This document shows positions 16,949-27,794 of a DNA stretch of 64,000 nt, piece by piece. The DNA comes from Stanieria cyanosphaera PCC 7437 (GTDB taxonomy: Bacteria; Cyanobacteriota; Cyanobacteriia; Cyanobacteriales; Xenococcaceae), in contig NC_019748.1 of the NCBI RefSeq assembly GCF_000317575.1, positions 2,235,199 through 2,299,198 on the forward strand, read 5' to 3'. Below the pieces are notes generated by a model. The model saw nothing but the letters and a program-made list of their open reading frames with translations. It did no database searches and was not told the origin of the DNA. A program made the translations under genes and the position numbers. Each line of letters opens with the position of its first letter. Position 1 is the first letter of the stretch.

Positions 16949-17897
16949 ACGCAAATGGGCTGCCATTGTTTACGGACGTAGTTATTACTTGGATTTTCGT
17001 CTAATTGCTGTTCCTAAAGACTTTAGTAACAGAAAAATAGATTGGGCATTAGAACATATTATTGCGACTACTAGAACGGCGGATAAATTATCTGCTCATC
17101 CTCGTTGGTCTTTATTTAAAGATAAATCTCATTGCATTATTGGTGTTACTTGTATGGTGCGAGATTTACTTGGCAATTTGACTAATGAAGCAGGACAAGA
17201 TTTAACTCAAGATAATTGTGGTCGACCTCTTTATGTGTTTGTTGGCTATAGTACCAAATTAGAAAATTCCCAACCATCGACTAATTATTTTCCTTATATG
17301 GGCAATAATTTAAAGATTTTTCAGCCTCTTTACGATTATGTTCAACAGCAATGGCAAGTTAAAAAATATGACCGAGATCATAATCAAACGATCATAACAG
17401 ATTATCACAATTTAATTATAGAAAACCCATTTAGCAATTACTCAACTAACGATAAAAATTTTACTATTAATCATCAATATCGTGTTCCTAACCGCATTTT
17501 TCTTTGGCAAGATTTAGAAATTTGGCGACAAAAATTATGGTATAAAGCTGCTGATTGTCAACAGCCTCTATCTCTTTGTTTGGGTGCTAATAAACAAAAA
17601 GATTTGATTACAAGTCCTTTTCATAACGGAACAGTTGAAGATATTAACGAATTTATTATTCAAGAAAAAACTAATTTAGCCAATCAATTTCAATCTAGTT
17701 CTCTATCTCAAAAAATTTCCGAAAAGATTAAAACAGACCTCAAAATTACTTTTCAAAATGCAGAAAAAGCTGCCGTTGTCGGACAAGAAATAATTAATAA
17801 TTTGGGTACGAAAGTAAATCAAAAATCAACTTCAAATTCTACTGAAAATTTTGGATTTAAACCTAAAAATTCTAATCCAGACCGAGATTGGTTTTAA
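16941..17897 (+). CDS. unknown partner protein of kinase-GTPase operon
   Basis: A soluble protein of 318 aa, with no signal peptide or membrane helix. The ATG overlaps the GTPase stop by 8 nt, which implies translational coupling. The N-terminal half is hydrophobic and well structured (WAAIVYGRSYYLDFRLIAVP, HPRWSLFKDKSHCIIGVTCMVRDLL, RPLYVFVGYSTKL). The second half is polar and Asn/Lys-rich, with a probable amphipathic helix near residues 250-280 (KISEKIKTDLKITFQNAEKAAVVGQEI). It ends KPKNSNPDRDWF, close to the tail of the operon's kinase. I recognise no named family. Given its place it is likely an effector of, regulator of or scaffold for the GTPase. Confidence 0.75.
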   Translation: MSERKWAAIVYGRSYYLDFRLIAVPKDFSNRKIDWALEHIIATTRTADKLSAHPRWSLFKDKSHCIIGVTCMVRDLLGNLTNEAGQDLTQDNCGRPLYVFVGYSTKLENSQPSTNYFPYMGNNLKIFQPLYDYVQQQWQVKKYDRDHNQTIITDYHNLIIENPFSNYSTNDKNFTINHQYRVPNRIFLWQDLEIWRQKLWYKAADCQQPLSLCLGANKQKDLITSPFHNGTVEDINEFIIQEKTNLANQFQSSSLSQKISEKIKTDLKITFQNAEKAAVVGQEIINNLGTKVNQKSTSNSTENFGFKPKNSNPDRDWF

Positions 17898-18173
17898 AGT
17901 TTTAATGTTTAATAGTTTCAGGTTTGAGCAAATTTCTGGTAGCTGTTTATTTGACCTTTTTTTGAGTAGTCGTGCAAAATTAATTACTTAGTAGAGACAA
18001 GGCAGTGCTTCTTCGCCTCGCTCAGGAGGACACAGAGGACAGGATGAAATTTGAAATGTGTAAATAATTAGCAATTGCAGTATATAGCCAGATCAGAGTT
18101 TTTTTTTCTACGATGGTAAAAATAGGCAATTTAGTTTAATTGAAGCATCAACAATAAACTGAAAGAATTTTTA

Positions 18174-20336
18174 ATGAATCGTCGAATTTTTTTGACCTGG
18201 ATCTGGTTAGGTTTTTTAGCGAGTAGTTCTCCTAGAGCGATCGCTAGTATCATCACGCAGAATAAACACCACTCAGACTTCAATTCTTCATCAAACAACT
18301 CAAAAGCAGTCGTTTTTTATGTAGCCACCAATGGTAGCGATCGCTGGTCGGGAAAACGGAAAAGATCAAATTATGCCAAACAAGACGGCCCTTTTGCGAC
18401 TCTAAAACGAGCGCGGGATGCAATCCGAGAACTTAAACATCAGCAAGGTGGAACTCTTCAGCAACCTGTAACTGTATTACTGCGCGGTGGCACTTACTTT
18501 TTGTCAGAACCACTAATCTTGACTCCTGAAGATTCTGGGACAGCAGATTATCCGATTACCTATAGAGCATATCCCAACGAAAAACCAATCATTAGTGGTG
18601 GACAACCTATAACCAATTGGAAAAAACAAGGCGATCTCTGGGTTGCCAACTTACCCAAAGTAAAACAAAAACAATGGTACTTTCGCTTGCTTCGGGTTAA
18701 CGAACATTGGGCAATTCGCGCTCGTTATCCTAACTTCGATCCGAAACATCCTCTTACAGGAGGTTGGTTATATGTAGATCAACCAGAAAGTGTTTCTGAG
18801 CAATCTTTACGCGATCGCCTTCCGCTCTCTCCTGACAAATTTCCGAATTGGCAAAACTGGGAGGGAGCAGAAGTCCATATTTTTTTGAAACGTAATTATG
18901 GCAATGCCATTTTTCCAGTCTCTGATGTGGATCGAGACAATCATAGCCTGTTAGGTAATTTCGTTAACACCAGTTATCCTACTGATTTTGGTAATCGCTT
19001 TTTGATTGAAAATGTTCGTGAAGCTCTAGATAGTCCTGGTGAGTGGTATTTAGACATCAAAACTGGTGAGTTATTGTATTGGTCGACAGAAGCTGACTTT
19101 CCCAACAATGTAGAAGTAGTCGCACCTATCATGACTAAGCTAATTATGTTACAGGGAGAAAGCCAAACAGAAAGTTTTGTCGAACACCTTAATTTTCAAG
19201 AATTAACTTTCACAGATACCGACTACACTTTGGCAGACTATTATTTTGTCTCGGCAGACGCTGCGATTTGGTTATCAGCAACCCGACAATGCACCATCGA
19301 AAATTGCTTTTTTACCAATCTTGGCGGAAACGCAATCTGGCTAGAACAACACAGTCACAATAATCAGATCGTAAGCAACCAGATGAAACATTTAGGCAAT
19401 GGTGGTGTCGTACTTTGGGGAAAAACCGAAAACCAGCCCTTCGACAATCTAATTGCTGCAAATGAATTTGAAGATCTTGGCAAAATCTATAAACATACAA
19501 GCGGTGTCTATGTAATATCTGGCAGTGGTAATAAAATTGCTTACAACCAGATTAAACATTCATCTCGCTATGGTATCTATCTCGTCTCTCTAGGTAACGA
19601 TCATTATTCCCATAACAACCTGATCGAATTTAATGAAGTCATAGATTCTAGTCTAGAAACAGTCGACACCTGTGCCATTGGAACTTTAGGAAGGGATCAA
19701 CAACCAAGCAACAATATCATTCGTTTTAACTCGATTCGTAACGTCGTCGGCATGGGAACTACAACAAGTGGAGAAATTATCTCACCATATTTCTCTTGGG
19801 GATTTTATCTTGATGACTACAGCAGTAAAATCACAATTTATGGAAATATTGTTGTGGGAACAGTATTAGGCGCGATTTGTCTTAACGGTGGCAAAAATAA
19901 TTATGTCGAAAATAATATCTTTATCGATGGCTTAAGAATGCAAATTCGATTGCGGACACGGGATGAGTTTATGACAGATAATATTTTTTTGCGTAACATC
20001 ATCGTGTACAAAGAGTCAGATGCAAAGCTCTGGGCAAGTGCTGGAACATGGCGACGCGATATCATATCAGAATGTGATTTTAATCTTTACTGGCAACAAG
20101 AAGATTTAGACATAGCCAAGATTAAAGAATCTATCACCCCTGAAGGAAACTTAAATCAATGGCAAGCAGCAGGATTTGATCTCAATTCCTTAATTGCAGA
20201 GCCGTTATTTGTTGCTCCTGAAAAGGATGACTTTAGGCTTCAGTCTAATTCCCCTGCTTTTAAATTGGGTTTTCAAAAGATTCCCGTCGAACAGATTGGG
20301 TTAAAGGGTTTTAATTCCAATCAAGGCAAAGCTTAA
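18174..20336 (+). CDS. secreted right-handed beta-helix (pectate-lyase-like) protein
   Basis: 720 aa with an N-terminal signal peptide (MNRRIFLTWIWLGFLASSSPRAIAS). The start of the mature part (FYVATNGSDRWSG...DGPFATLKRARDAIRELK) is the usual opening of parallel beta-helix carbohydrate-active proteins. The middle and C-terminal parts contain Asn-rich rungs (NGGVVLWGKT, NNIIRFNSIRNVVG, NNYVENNIFIDGLRMQIR). This fold is found in polysaccharide lyases, hydrolases and epimerases, so it probably acts on extracellular polysaccharide. Without a clear catalytic signature the activity stays open. Single gene, 276 nt after the kinase operon. Confidence 0.85.
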   Translation: MNRRIFLTWIWLGFLASSSPRAIASIITQNKHHSDFNSSSNNSKAVVFYVATNGSDRWSGKRKRSNYAKQDGPFATLKRARDAIRELKHQQGGTLQQPVTVLLRGGTYFLSEPLILTPEDSGTADYPITYRAYPNEKPIISGGQPITNWKKQGDLWVANLPKVKQKQWYFRLLRVNEHWAIRARYPNFDPKHPLTGGWLYVDQPESVSEQSLRDRLPLSPDKFPNWQNWEGAEVHIFLKRNYGNAIFPVSDVDRDNHSLLGNFVNTSYPTDFGNRFLIENVREALDSPGEWYLDIKTGELLYWSTEADFPNNVEVVAPIMTKLIMLQGESQTESFVEHLNFQELTFTDTDYTLADYYFVSADAAIWLSATRQCTIENCFFTNLGGNAIWLEQHSHNNQIVSNQMKHLGNGGVVLWGKTENQPFDNLIAANEFEDLGKIYKHTSGVYVISGSGNKIAYNQIKHSSRYGIYLVSLGNDHYSHNNLIEFNEVIDSSLETVDTCAIGTLGRDQQPSNNIIRFNSIRNVVGMGTTTSGEIISPYFSWGFYLDDYSSKITIYGNIVVGTVLGAICLNGGKNNYVENNIFIDGLRMQIRLRTRDEFMTDNIFLRNIIVYKESDAKLWASAGTWRRDIISECDFNLYWQQEDLDIAKIKESITPEGNLNQWQAAGFDLNSLIAEPLFVAPEKDDFRLQSNSPAFKLGFQKIPVEQIGLKGFNSNQGKA

Positions 20337-20418
20337 AAAGCATTTATAAAGATAAAAAAGAGAAGAGAAAACAAATAAATTACTACCCGTCAACAAGACT
20401 GTAAATCTAGCTGATATC

Positions 20419-20640
20419 ATGACTGCTATCAATACCAAGGAAAAAGGGACTAAAACCTACAAGGGTATCGTTTCAGCCATGAAAGCGTTAGTTAGATTAA
20501 ATAAGCGTAGAGACATTCTAGAAGAACTTGATGTACTTACCGTTAAGGTTACCCAAAGAAGAAAACGATAAAAAACAACAATAGATGAGTTTTTAGGATG
20601 GAGAGATAAAGTATTAGGAATTAATACATTCACTTTTTGA
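20419..20640 (+). pseudogene. small broken gene next to IS copy 1
   Basis: From the ATG at 20419 the frame encodes 50 residues (MTAINTKEKGTKTYKGIVS... ending VTQRRKR) and stops at TAA (20569-20571). The same frame continues with protein-like sequence (KTTIDEFLGWRDKVLGINTFTF) to a second stop at 20638. Protein-like residues also precede the ATG without a start codon. I read this as a remnant with a premature stop, sitting 18 nt from the end of the insertion element. Alternatively only the first 50 residues are a gene. No family recognised. Confidence 0.35.
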
Positions 20641-20692
20641 AAAGCTAATTTGTCAAACTTATCGAAAATTTTGGGTTTAAAACCCCGTGCTT

Positions 20693-21094
20693 CTAGCAGG
20701 GCTTTTCTTGCTTTTGAATGTATTTCTTTAAGACTTCAAGAGGTGCGCCGCCTACGGTTGAAGTGAAGTAGCTTGGACTCCACAGAGCGTCCTTTCCGTA
20801 AGGCTTTTTAAACCCTGCTTGACCATAGCGACGACTAGAGACTCCTTTTAAAGCATTAACCATCTGCGATACAGACAACTTTGGAGGAAACTCAATGAGC
20901 GCATGGATATGGTCAGATTCTCCATTAAATTCCAGAATTTTGAAATTCATCTTTCGCGCAACTTCCGCAAAAGATTTCTCAATTACGCTCAGGCTTTCAG
21001 CCGTTAGAATCGACCTACGGTATTTAATTACACAGACCAAGTGAATCTTAAGGTCAGATACGCTGTGTCTTTCCTGGCGAAGTTGAGTTGTCAT
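20693..21094 (-). CDS. tnpA: IS200/IS605 transposase TnpA (HUH Y1)
   Basis: A single-strand transposase of about 133 aa. The HUH motif is HIH in GESDHIHALIEFPP, and the catalytic Tyr is in the C-terminal helix (LKKYIQKQ). The start MTTQLRQERHSVSDLKIHLVCVIKYRR is typical, so I use the ATG at 21094 and not the frame's first codon 30 nt further upstream. It is divergent from tnpB; a 10-nt direct repeat (ACAGACCAAT) occurs twice in the 51-nt gap, which must hold both promoters. The product is identical to that of copy 2. Confidence 0.92.
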   Translation of the reverse strand: MTTQLRQERHSVSDLKIHLVCVIKYRRSILTAESLSVIEKSFAEVARKMNFKILEFNGESDHIHALIEFPPKLSVSQMVNALKGVSSRRYGQAGFKKPYGKDALWSPSYFTSTVGGAPLEVLKKYIQKQEKPC

Positions 21095-21145
21095 TTTTAA
21101 CAGACCAATGTATAATCGAATCACAGACCAATCTTATTATAAGCG

Positions 21146-22330
21146 ATGAAAGCTCGATATCAATACAGATTTTACCCAACCATCCAACAACAGGTGAGTT
21201 TAGCTCAACTGTTTGGCTGTGTTCGAGTTGTCTGGAATGATGCCTTAGCTTTCTGCAAGGAGTCGGAAAAGCTGCCAGGGTATAACAAGCTTGCTGCCAG
21301 GTTGACTCAAACCAAAAGACTCGAAACAAGAGAATGGTTAAGGGAGGTTTCTTCTGTCCCATTGCAGCAATCCTTAAGACAATTAGACACTGCCTACAAG
21401 AACTTTTTCGAGTCCAGAAATGGAAAGAGAAAAGGCAGCAAAGTAGGCTCACCTAAATTTAAGAAGAAAGTGAGTCGCCAGTCAGCAACCTTTGCCAATA
21501 CGGCTTTTAAGGTTTCTGATGGTGAAGTCTATTTAGCTAAGATTGGTAATTTAAAGCCAGTTTGGTCTAGAGAACTTCCCTCACATCCAAGTTCTGTAAC
21601 TGTGATTAAAGATTGTGCTGGACGCTATTTTCTAAGCTTTGTAGTTGAGGTTGTACCTAATCAAGTTGAGGCTAAAAATCAAAGTATTGGAATTGATTTG
21701 GGTATCAAAACGTTTGCTGTGATGAGCAATGGCTTTAAGGCAACAAGCCCCGACTACTCGAAACAGAATCGTAAAGTTCGCAAACTACAGAAGAAGTTAG
21801 CACGCCAACAAAAGGACTCTAAACGGAGAAATAAGACTCGTCTTCAAATTGCCAAACTGCATAATCGGATTGCCGAGACTCGGAAAGATTTTCTACATAA
21901 ACTATCGACTAAAACAGTTAACGACAACCAAGTGATTGTTTTGGAAGATTTAAATGTGTCAGGAATGGTTAAGAATCGTCGATTAGCCAGAGCGATTAGT
22001 TTGCAAGGCTGGCGAGAGTTTAGAAATTTGTGTGAAGCTAAGTCGGAAAAGTCTGGTCGGACATTTCAAACGATTGATAGATGGCAACCGACTAGCCAAG
22101 TTTGCTGTGACTGTGGTTTCAGGTGGGGGAAGATCGATCTTTCAGTACGTTTTGTAGTCTGTTTGAGTTGCGGTATAGAGCAAGACAGAGACGAAAATGC
22201 AGCAAAAAATATAGAAATGGTCGGGATAGGGCATTGCCACGACCTTAAACGGACGCAGAGAGACTGTAGGACCAGTTCGCTGGCAGGACTCGATGAAGTG
22301 TCAAGAATCACTGCGGCTTCAGCCCAGTGA
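21146..22330 (+). CDS. tnpB: RNA-guided nuclease TnpB
   Basis: 394 aa, full length for TnpB. The RuvC triad is intact: Asp184 in GIDLGIKTF, Glu267 in VLEDLNVSGM and Asp349 in EQDRDENAAKN. A four-Cys zinc finger (CCDCG...CLSCG, about residues 320-342) splits the last two motifs. TnpB cuts target DNA with a guide RNA made from the element's right end and so helps the element persist after TnpA excises it. The gene runs nearly to the element's end (9 nt remain), so the guide-RNA scaffold must overlap its 3' coding part. Identical to the product at 50054. Confidence 0.93.
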   Translation: MKARYQYRFYPTIQQQVSLAQLFGCVRVVWNDALAFCKESEKLPGYNKLAARLTQTKRLETREWLREVSSVPLQQSLRQLDTAYKNFFESRNGKRKGSKVGSPKFKKKVSRQSATFANTAFKVSDGEVYLAKIGNLKPVWSRELPSHPSSVTVIKDCAGRYFLSFVVEVVPNQVEAKNQSIGIDLGIKTFAVMSNGFKATSPDYSKQNRKVRKLQKKLARQQKDSKRRNKTRLQIAKLHNRIAETRKDFLHKLSTKTVNDNQVIVLEDLNVSGMVKNRRLARAISLQGWREFRNLCEAKSEKSGRTFQTIDRWQPTSQVCCDCGFRWGKIDLSVRFVVCLSCGIEQDRDENAAKNIEMVGIGHCHDLKRTQRDCRTSSLAGLDEVSRITAASAQ

Positions 22331-22339
22331 GTATGTCAA

Positions 22340-24616
<2,277 letters not shown>

Positions 24617-24667
24617 TATTTGTCGTTTTACTCATAAGCTTAAATATCAGGTTCAATTTAGGGTATC

Positions 24668-24843
24668 TCACGGGGTTCATAAACGCCTGAACTTGCTTCA
24701 GGCAAAGACCCCTGATAATTATAAGAGATATTTTATGACTATTTCTAGGACGCTACGCAAGAAACGTGGATATAGAAACCAAATGGGTTCTATAAAAAAA
24801 GTTTTGTTTTAATCCGCCTCCGAACTGACAGCAGTTGAAGGCG
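24668..24843 (+). other. structured spacer downstream of gyrB, possible RNA element
   Basis: The 354 nt between gyrB and the next gene (24971, opposite strand) contain two strong hairpins. The first (24672-24712) has an outer GGGGT/ACCCC stem and an inner GCCTGAA-cttgc-TTCAGGC stem. The second (24815-24843) has an outer CGCCT/AGGCG and an inner AACTG-acag-CAGTT stem. Neither is followed by a U-tract, so they are not standard terminators. A weak reading frame (24606-24812) overlaps gyrB and does not look like a protein. I do not recognise an RNA family. Confidence 0.35.
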
Positions 24844-24970
24844 TGAACAAAGATAGTAGGAGTAGAGACAAACTAGAAAATAAGCTCAAAGTCCCGTAAG
24901 GAAAAGCTTTAAAACAGCCGAAACCTAGAATTTAGCGTTAACAAACCTTACAATTCCTGGAAAATGGCGA

Positions 24971-25753
24971 TTATTTATTTTCCCATGTGACTAAAGCCCA
25001 ATCAGAATCACGATTGTATTGCATCATATCCTCAAACTTACGTAATTCCGCTCGTTGCACTGTCATAATTAAAGGCGGAATTTCGAGTAAGCTGTCATTT
25101 AATTGAGAAATAACTTGACTCAATTTGTTTTTACTTACCTCAGTAATGTTTTCGCCAAAGTAACCTAAAGTAATATGTGCGGTAAAATCATATTGTTGTT
25201 CGATACCGAGAGCCATTAAACCAGAATTTTGATAGATAGCACGGCGTAATTTGATAATCGCTTCGTAACTGTCTTGGTCTTTGGGTGCAAGATAAACTAA
25301 AATGGCACGGGGTCGGATACCGAACCCTAATAATTCCCAAGAGATGGTCTGAGTAGAATGAGCGAGAGTTTGATATTGTTGAAAACTTTCTTGAATTTGT
25401 TGTTGTAGTTTTTGATCGTAATTAGGACTGTCTGCTGCTGCTTGACGATAGGTACTGTCCCAAATTAAATCGGCTAAGGTAAAGTGAAAGCTTTCTGATG
25501 ATAAAGGAATTACAATGCCTTCATCTAATTGCTCAAATAATTTTTGGGCTAATTGATTTAATTGAGTATAAAATTCTTGATTAATACTATCTTCTTCTGC
25601 GGGAGGAGTAATGATACTGTAGCCAGGAAAAGATACTGGTTGACCATCAACAAATTTAGGAGATGGCTGAATAGATTGTAGTTGGCTAGCATAAGAATCT
25701 GCTAGTGTCAGTCTAGCTACGCGATTAATATAATCTTGATAAGTTTCGTCCAA
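24971..25753 (-). CDS. 2H phosphoesterase-like protein (DUF1868-type)
   Basis: 260 aa, soluble. Two HxT-type motifs of the 2H phosphoesterase superfamily are visible: HFT in SESFHFTLADLIWD (about residue 89) and HIT in YDFTAHITLGYFGE (about residue 193). The spacing and flanking hydrophobic residues fit this fold, seen in LigT/CPDase enzymes that act on 2',3'-cyclic phosphates or similar RNA ends. The N-terminal part (KFVDGQPVSFPGYSIITPP) recalls the cyanobacterial DUF1868 family, from memory. Divergent from holA by 113 nt. Substrate unknown. Confidence 0.7.
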   Translation of the reverse strand: MDETYQDYINRVARLTLADSYASQLQSIQPSPKFVDGQPVSFPGYSIITPPAEEDSINQEFYTQLNQLAQKLFEQLDEGIVIPLSSESFHFTLADLIWDSTYRQAAADSPNYDQKLQQQIQESFQQYQTLAHSTQTISWELLGFGIRPRAILVYLAPKDQDSYEAIIKLRRAIYQNSGLMALGIEQQYDFTAHITLGYFGENITEVSKNKLSQVISQLNDSLLEIPPLIMTVQRAELRKFEDMMQYNRDSDWALVTWENK

Positions 25754-25866
25754 GCCTCTTTACCTCCGACCATTAGTTAAACTTCAATAACAGTTAATCA
25801 AGTTTGTCTGACTAACTCTGTAGCTTTTGATGCTTGCTTTAATATACCTAATTTGGATAGTAAACT

Positions 25867-26895
25867 ATGCCTATTTATTTGTATTGGGGAGAAGACGATT
25901 TTGAGATCGATAGGGCAGTAGTTCAATTACAGCAACAAATTCTTAATCCTGATTGGCAACAATTTAATTATCATAAACTACCAGGCGATCGCAAGGAAAC
26001 TATTCTTGAAGGATTAAATCAAGTGATGACTCCTGTATTTGGTATGGGAGAACGTTTGGTTTGGTTAGCCGAGACTAATCTATGTCAGCAATGTTCGGAT
26101 GATCTTTTAATTGAATTGCAACGAACCTTACCAGTTGTGCCTGATACTTCTCATCTGTTGTTGACTACTAGCAAAAAACCCGATAGTCGACTCAAAGTAA
26201 CTAAATTAATTAAAGAATATGCTCAAGTCAAAGAATTTACTTTAATTCCTCCCTGGGAAACAGATAGGTTAATTACAAAGGTTAAAGAAACCGCTCAAAC
26301 TAAAGCAGTTCCACTTACTTCCAAAGCAATTGAATTACTAGCAGATTCAGTTGGAAATAATACTAGACAATTATGTAATGAATTAGATAAATTAAGTCTT
26401 TATTATCAAGACCATCATCAACCACTCGATCAAAAGGCGACCGCTTACGCGCCAGCTTCGCTGTCCACACCGTGCCTCGGCGAAGCCGAGATCGCTTCTT
26501 TAGTTATTTGTAATACTCAAAATAGCATCAAACTAGCTGAAGCCATTATAGCTGGTAAAACTGCTACAGCTTTGGGATTAATAAGCGATTTAATTAATTT
26601 AAACGAACCTCCTTTAAAGATAGTTGCTACTTTGGTAGCAAAATTTCGTACTTGGTTAGTTATTAAACTGATGGAAGAAACAGGCAATAGAGACAATAAA
26701 CTAATAGCTGAAGCAGCCGAAATTGGTAATCCTTTTCGAGTTAAATACTTACAAAGAGAAATTGCTACTTTATCTTCTCAACAGTTGATTACTGCTTTAC
26801 CTCTACTATTAGATTTAGAATATAGTCTCAAAAAAGGAGCAAACTCTTTAGCTACTTTGCAGACTAAAATCATTGAATTGTGTTGTTTATTTTAA
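25867..26895 (+). CDS. holA: DNA polymerase III subunit delta, carrying a repeat-derived insertion
   Basis: Clamp-loader subunit that opens the sliding clamp. 342 aa, starting MPIYLYWGEDDFEIDRAV. The N-terminal AAA+-like module has LLLTTSKKPDSRLKVTKLIKEY, and the middle has NNTRQLCNELDKLSLY. The C-terminal collar domain includes NTQNSIKLAEAIIAGKTATALGLISDLI. Between LDQK and IASLVICNTQNS lie about 17 extra residues encoded by a GC-rich stem-loop repeat inserted in frame within what looks like a HIP1 site (26437-26495). The rest of the gene is intact, so it is probably functional. Its stop overlaps the convergent GT2 gene by 4 nt. Confidence 0.88.
   Translation: MPIYLYWGEDDFEIDRAVVQLQQQILNPDWQQFNYHKLPGDRKETILEGLNQVMTPVFGMGERLVWLAETNLCQQCSDDLLIELQRTLPVVPDTSHLLLTTSKKPDSRLKVTKLIKEYAQVKEFTLIPPWETDRLITKVKETAQTKAVPLTSKAIELLADSVGNNTRQLCNELDKLSLYYQDHHQPLDQKATAYAPASLSTPCLGEAEIASLVICNTQNSIKLAEAIIAGKTATALGLISDLINLNEPPLKIVATLVAKFRTWLVIKLMEETGNRDNKLIAEAAEIGNPFRVKYLQREIATLSSQQLITALPLLLDLEYSLKKGANSLATLQTKIIELCCLF
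26437..26495 (+). repeat. GC-rich stem-loop repeat inserted in a HIP1 site inside holA
   Basis: It begins GGCGA and ends TCGC, as if a GCGATCGC octamer had been opened and about 51 nt (26441-26491, a multiple of three) inserted. The 3' part holds a CTCGGC-gaa-GCCGAG hairpin. Positions 26474-26495 match 61617-61638 with one difference. The base composition is far more GC-rich than the surrounding gene. Being in frame, it adds 17 codons to holA. Confidence 0.7.
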
Positions 26896-27794
26896 CTTAC
26901 TGAAGAGTGGAACAAAACCTCAACTTTCGTCTCAGGATTCAAATCAATATTTTGCTGAAGATTAGCTTTTACTTGTGGAGGAAAAGAAGCTTGCATTTCT
27001 TCTACTTTTAAAATAATTAAATACTCATAAAATGCCTGTAAAGTACACCAAGCAAATCCTGCTTTACCATCCCAAATACCACCAAGGATAAAATACATAT
27101 AAAACCAACGAATCAAAGGACGAAAAGGCAAACGTAAAGACAAGTCTTTTAAGGCACGTCTTCTTTCTACTTCTGATTTACCAAAGAATAATTGTTGCCA
27201 ATTAACTTTACCTTTGTTAAGTTGCTTAATAGTTTCTGCTGCTTCATCCGTTGAGTAACGATTGTGTTTATCTAACCAACGACTTAAACCTTTACCAGAA
27301 GTATAATGAGGATAAGTTTCTCTTAAAAATCCAGTATTACCTAAACAAACTTCTCTTTCAGTGTGACCATAATCATCAAACCAGACTTTTCTTTTTTCAA
27401 ACAAACGCATTTGATAACGAGGATATTGGGTACTATGGCGAATCCATTTACCCATAAACATTACTCTTTCTGCCACATAATAACCGATCGCTTGTTGAGA
27501 TTTAATTGCTGCTAAACATTCTGCAAATAATTCTGGAGTCATTCTTTCATCAGCCTCAAGAATATAAACCCATTCATATTTAGTGGGAATATTTTTTAGC
27601 ATCCAAGTTCGTTGCTTCCCGTGACTTTCAAATTTGTGTTGTACAACTCGCACAGGATAAGTAGACGCAATTTCTACGGTACGATCTGTACTAAAAGAAT
27701 CAACAACAATTACATCATCAGTCACAGAAGCAGATTCGATACAAGCAGCAATATCAATTTCTTCGTTGTAAGTAAGGATATAAATTGAAAACAT
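26892..27794 (-). CDS. family 2 glycosyltransferase
   Basis: 300 aa, GT-A fold. N-terminus: FSIYILTYNEEIDIAACIESA; the nucleotide-binding acidic stretch is VIVVDSFSTDRTVEIA; the metal-binding motif is EADERMTPEL (DXD-like). C-terminal to it is a region with YPRYQMRLFEKRKVWFDDYGHTE, typical of the WaaE/KdtX-like branch that adds sugars to LPS core or surface polysaccharides. A hydrophobic stretch (LIRWFYMYFILGGIWDGKAGFAW) near residue 230 may touch the membrane. It is convergent with and slightly overlaps holA. Acceptor and donor unknown. Confidence 0.85.
   Translation of the reverse strand: MFSIYILTYNEEIDIAACIESASVTDDVIVVDSFSTDRTVEIASTYPVRVVQHKFESHGKQRTWMLKNIPTKYEWVYILEADERMTPELFAECLAAIKSQQAIGYYVAERVMFMGKWIRHSTQYPRYQMRLFEKRKVWFDDYGHTEREVCLGNTGFLRETYPHYTSGKGLSRWLDKHNRYSTDEAAETIKQLNKGKVNWQQLFFGKSEVERRRALKDLSLRLPFRPLIRWFYMYFILGGIWDGKAGFAWCTLQAFYEYLIILKVEEMQASFPPQVKANLQQNIDLNPETKVEVLFHSSVS

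Larger units (their letters stand above)
20659..22339 (+). mobile_element. IS200/IS605-type insertion sequence, copy 1
   Basis: 1681 nt, bounded by comparing the two copies in this window: identity stops at 20659 and 22339 here and at 51725 and 50045 in the other. It carries divergent tnpA (-) and tnpB (+), no terminal inverted repeats and no target duplication. Imperfect hairpins lie near both ends (20683-20701 by tnpA; around 22310-22330 across the tnpB stop). All of this fits the single-strand IS200/IS605 family. Both encoded proteins are intact and identical to those of copy 2, so transposition was recent. The tnpB-side end should also encode the TnpB guide RNA. Confidence 0.93.

Noticed and set aside
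20659..22339. Frames on the strand opposite tnpB (also in copy 2)
   Set aside because: They are shadows of tnpB; the RuvC and zinc-finger residues are on the tnpB strand.
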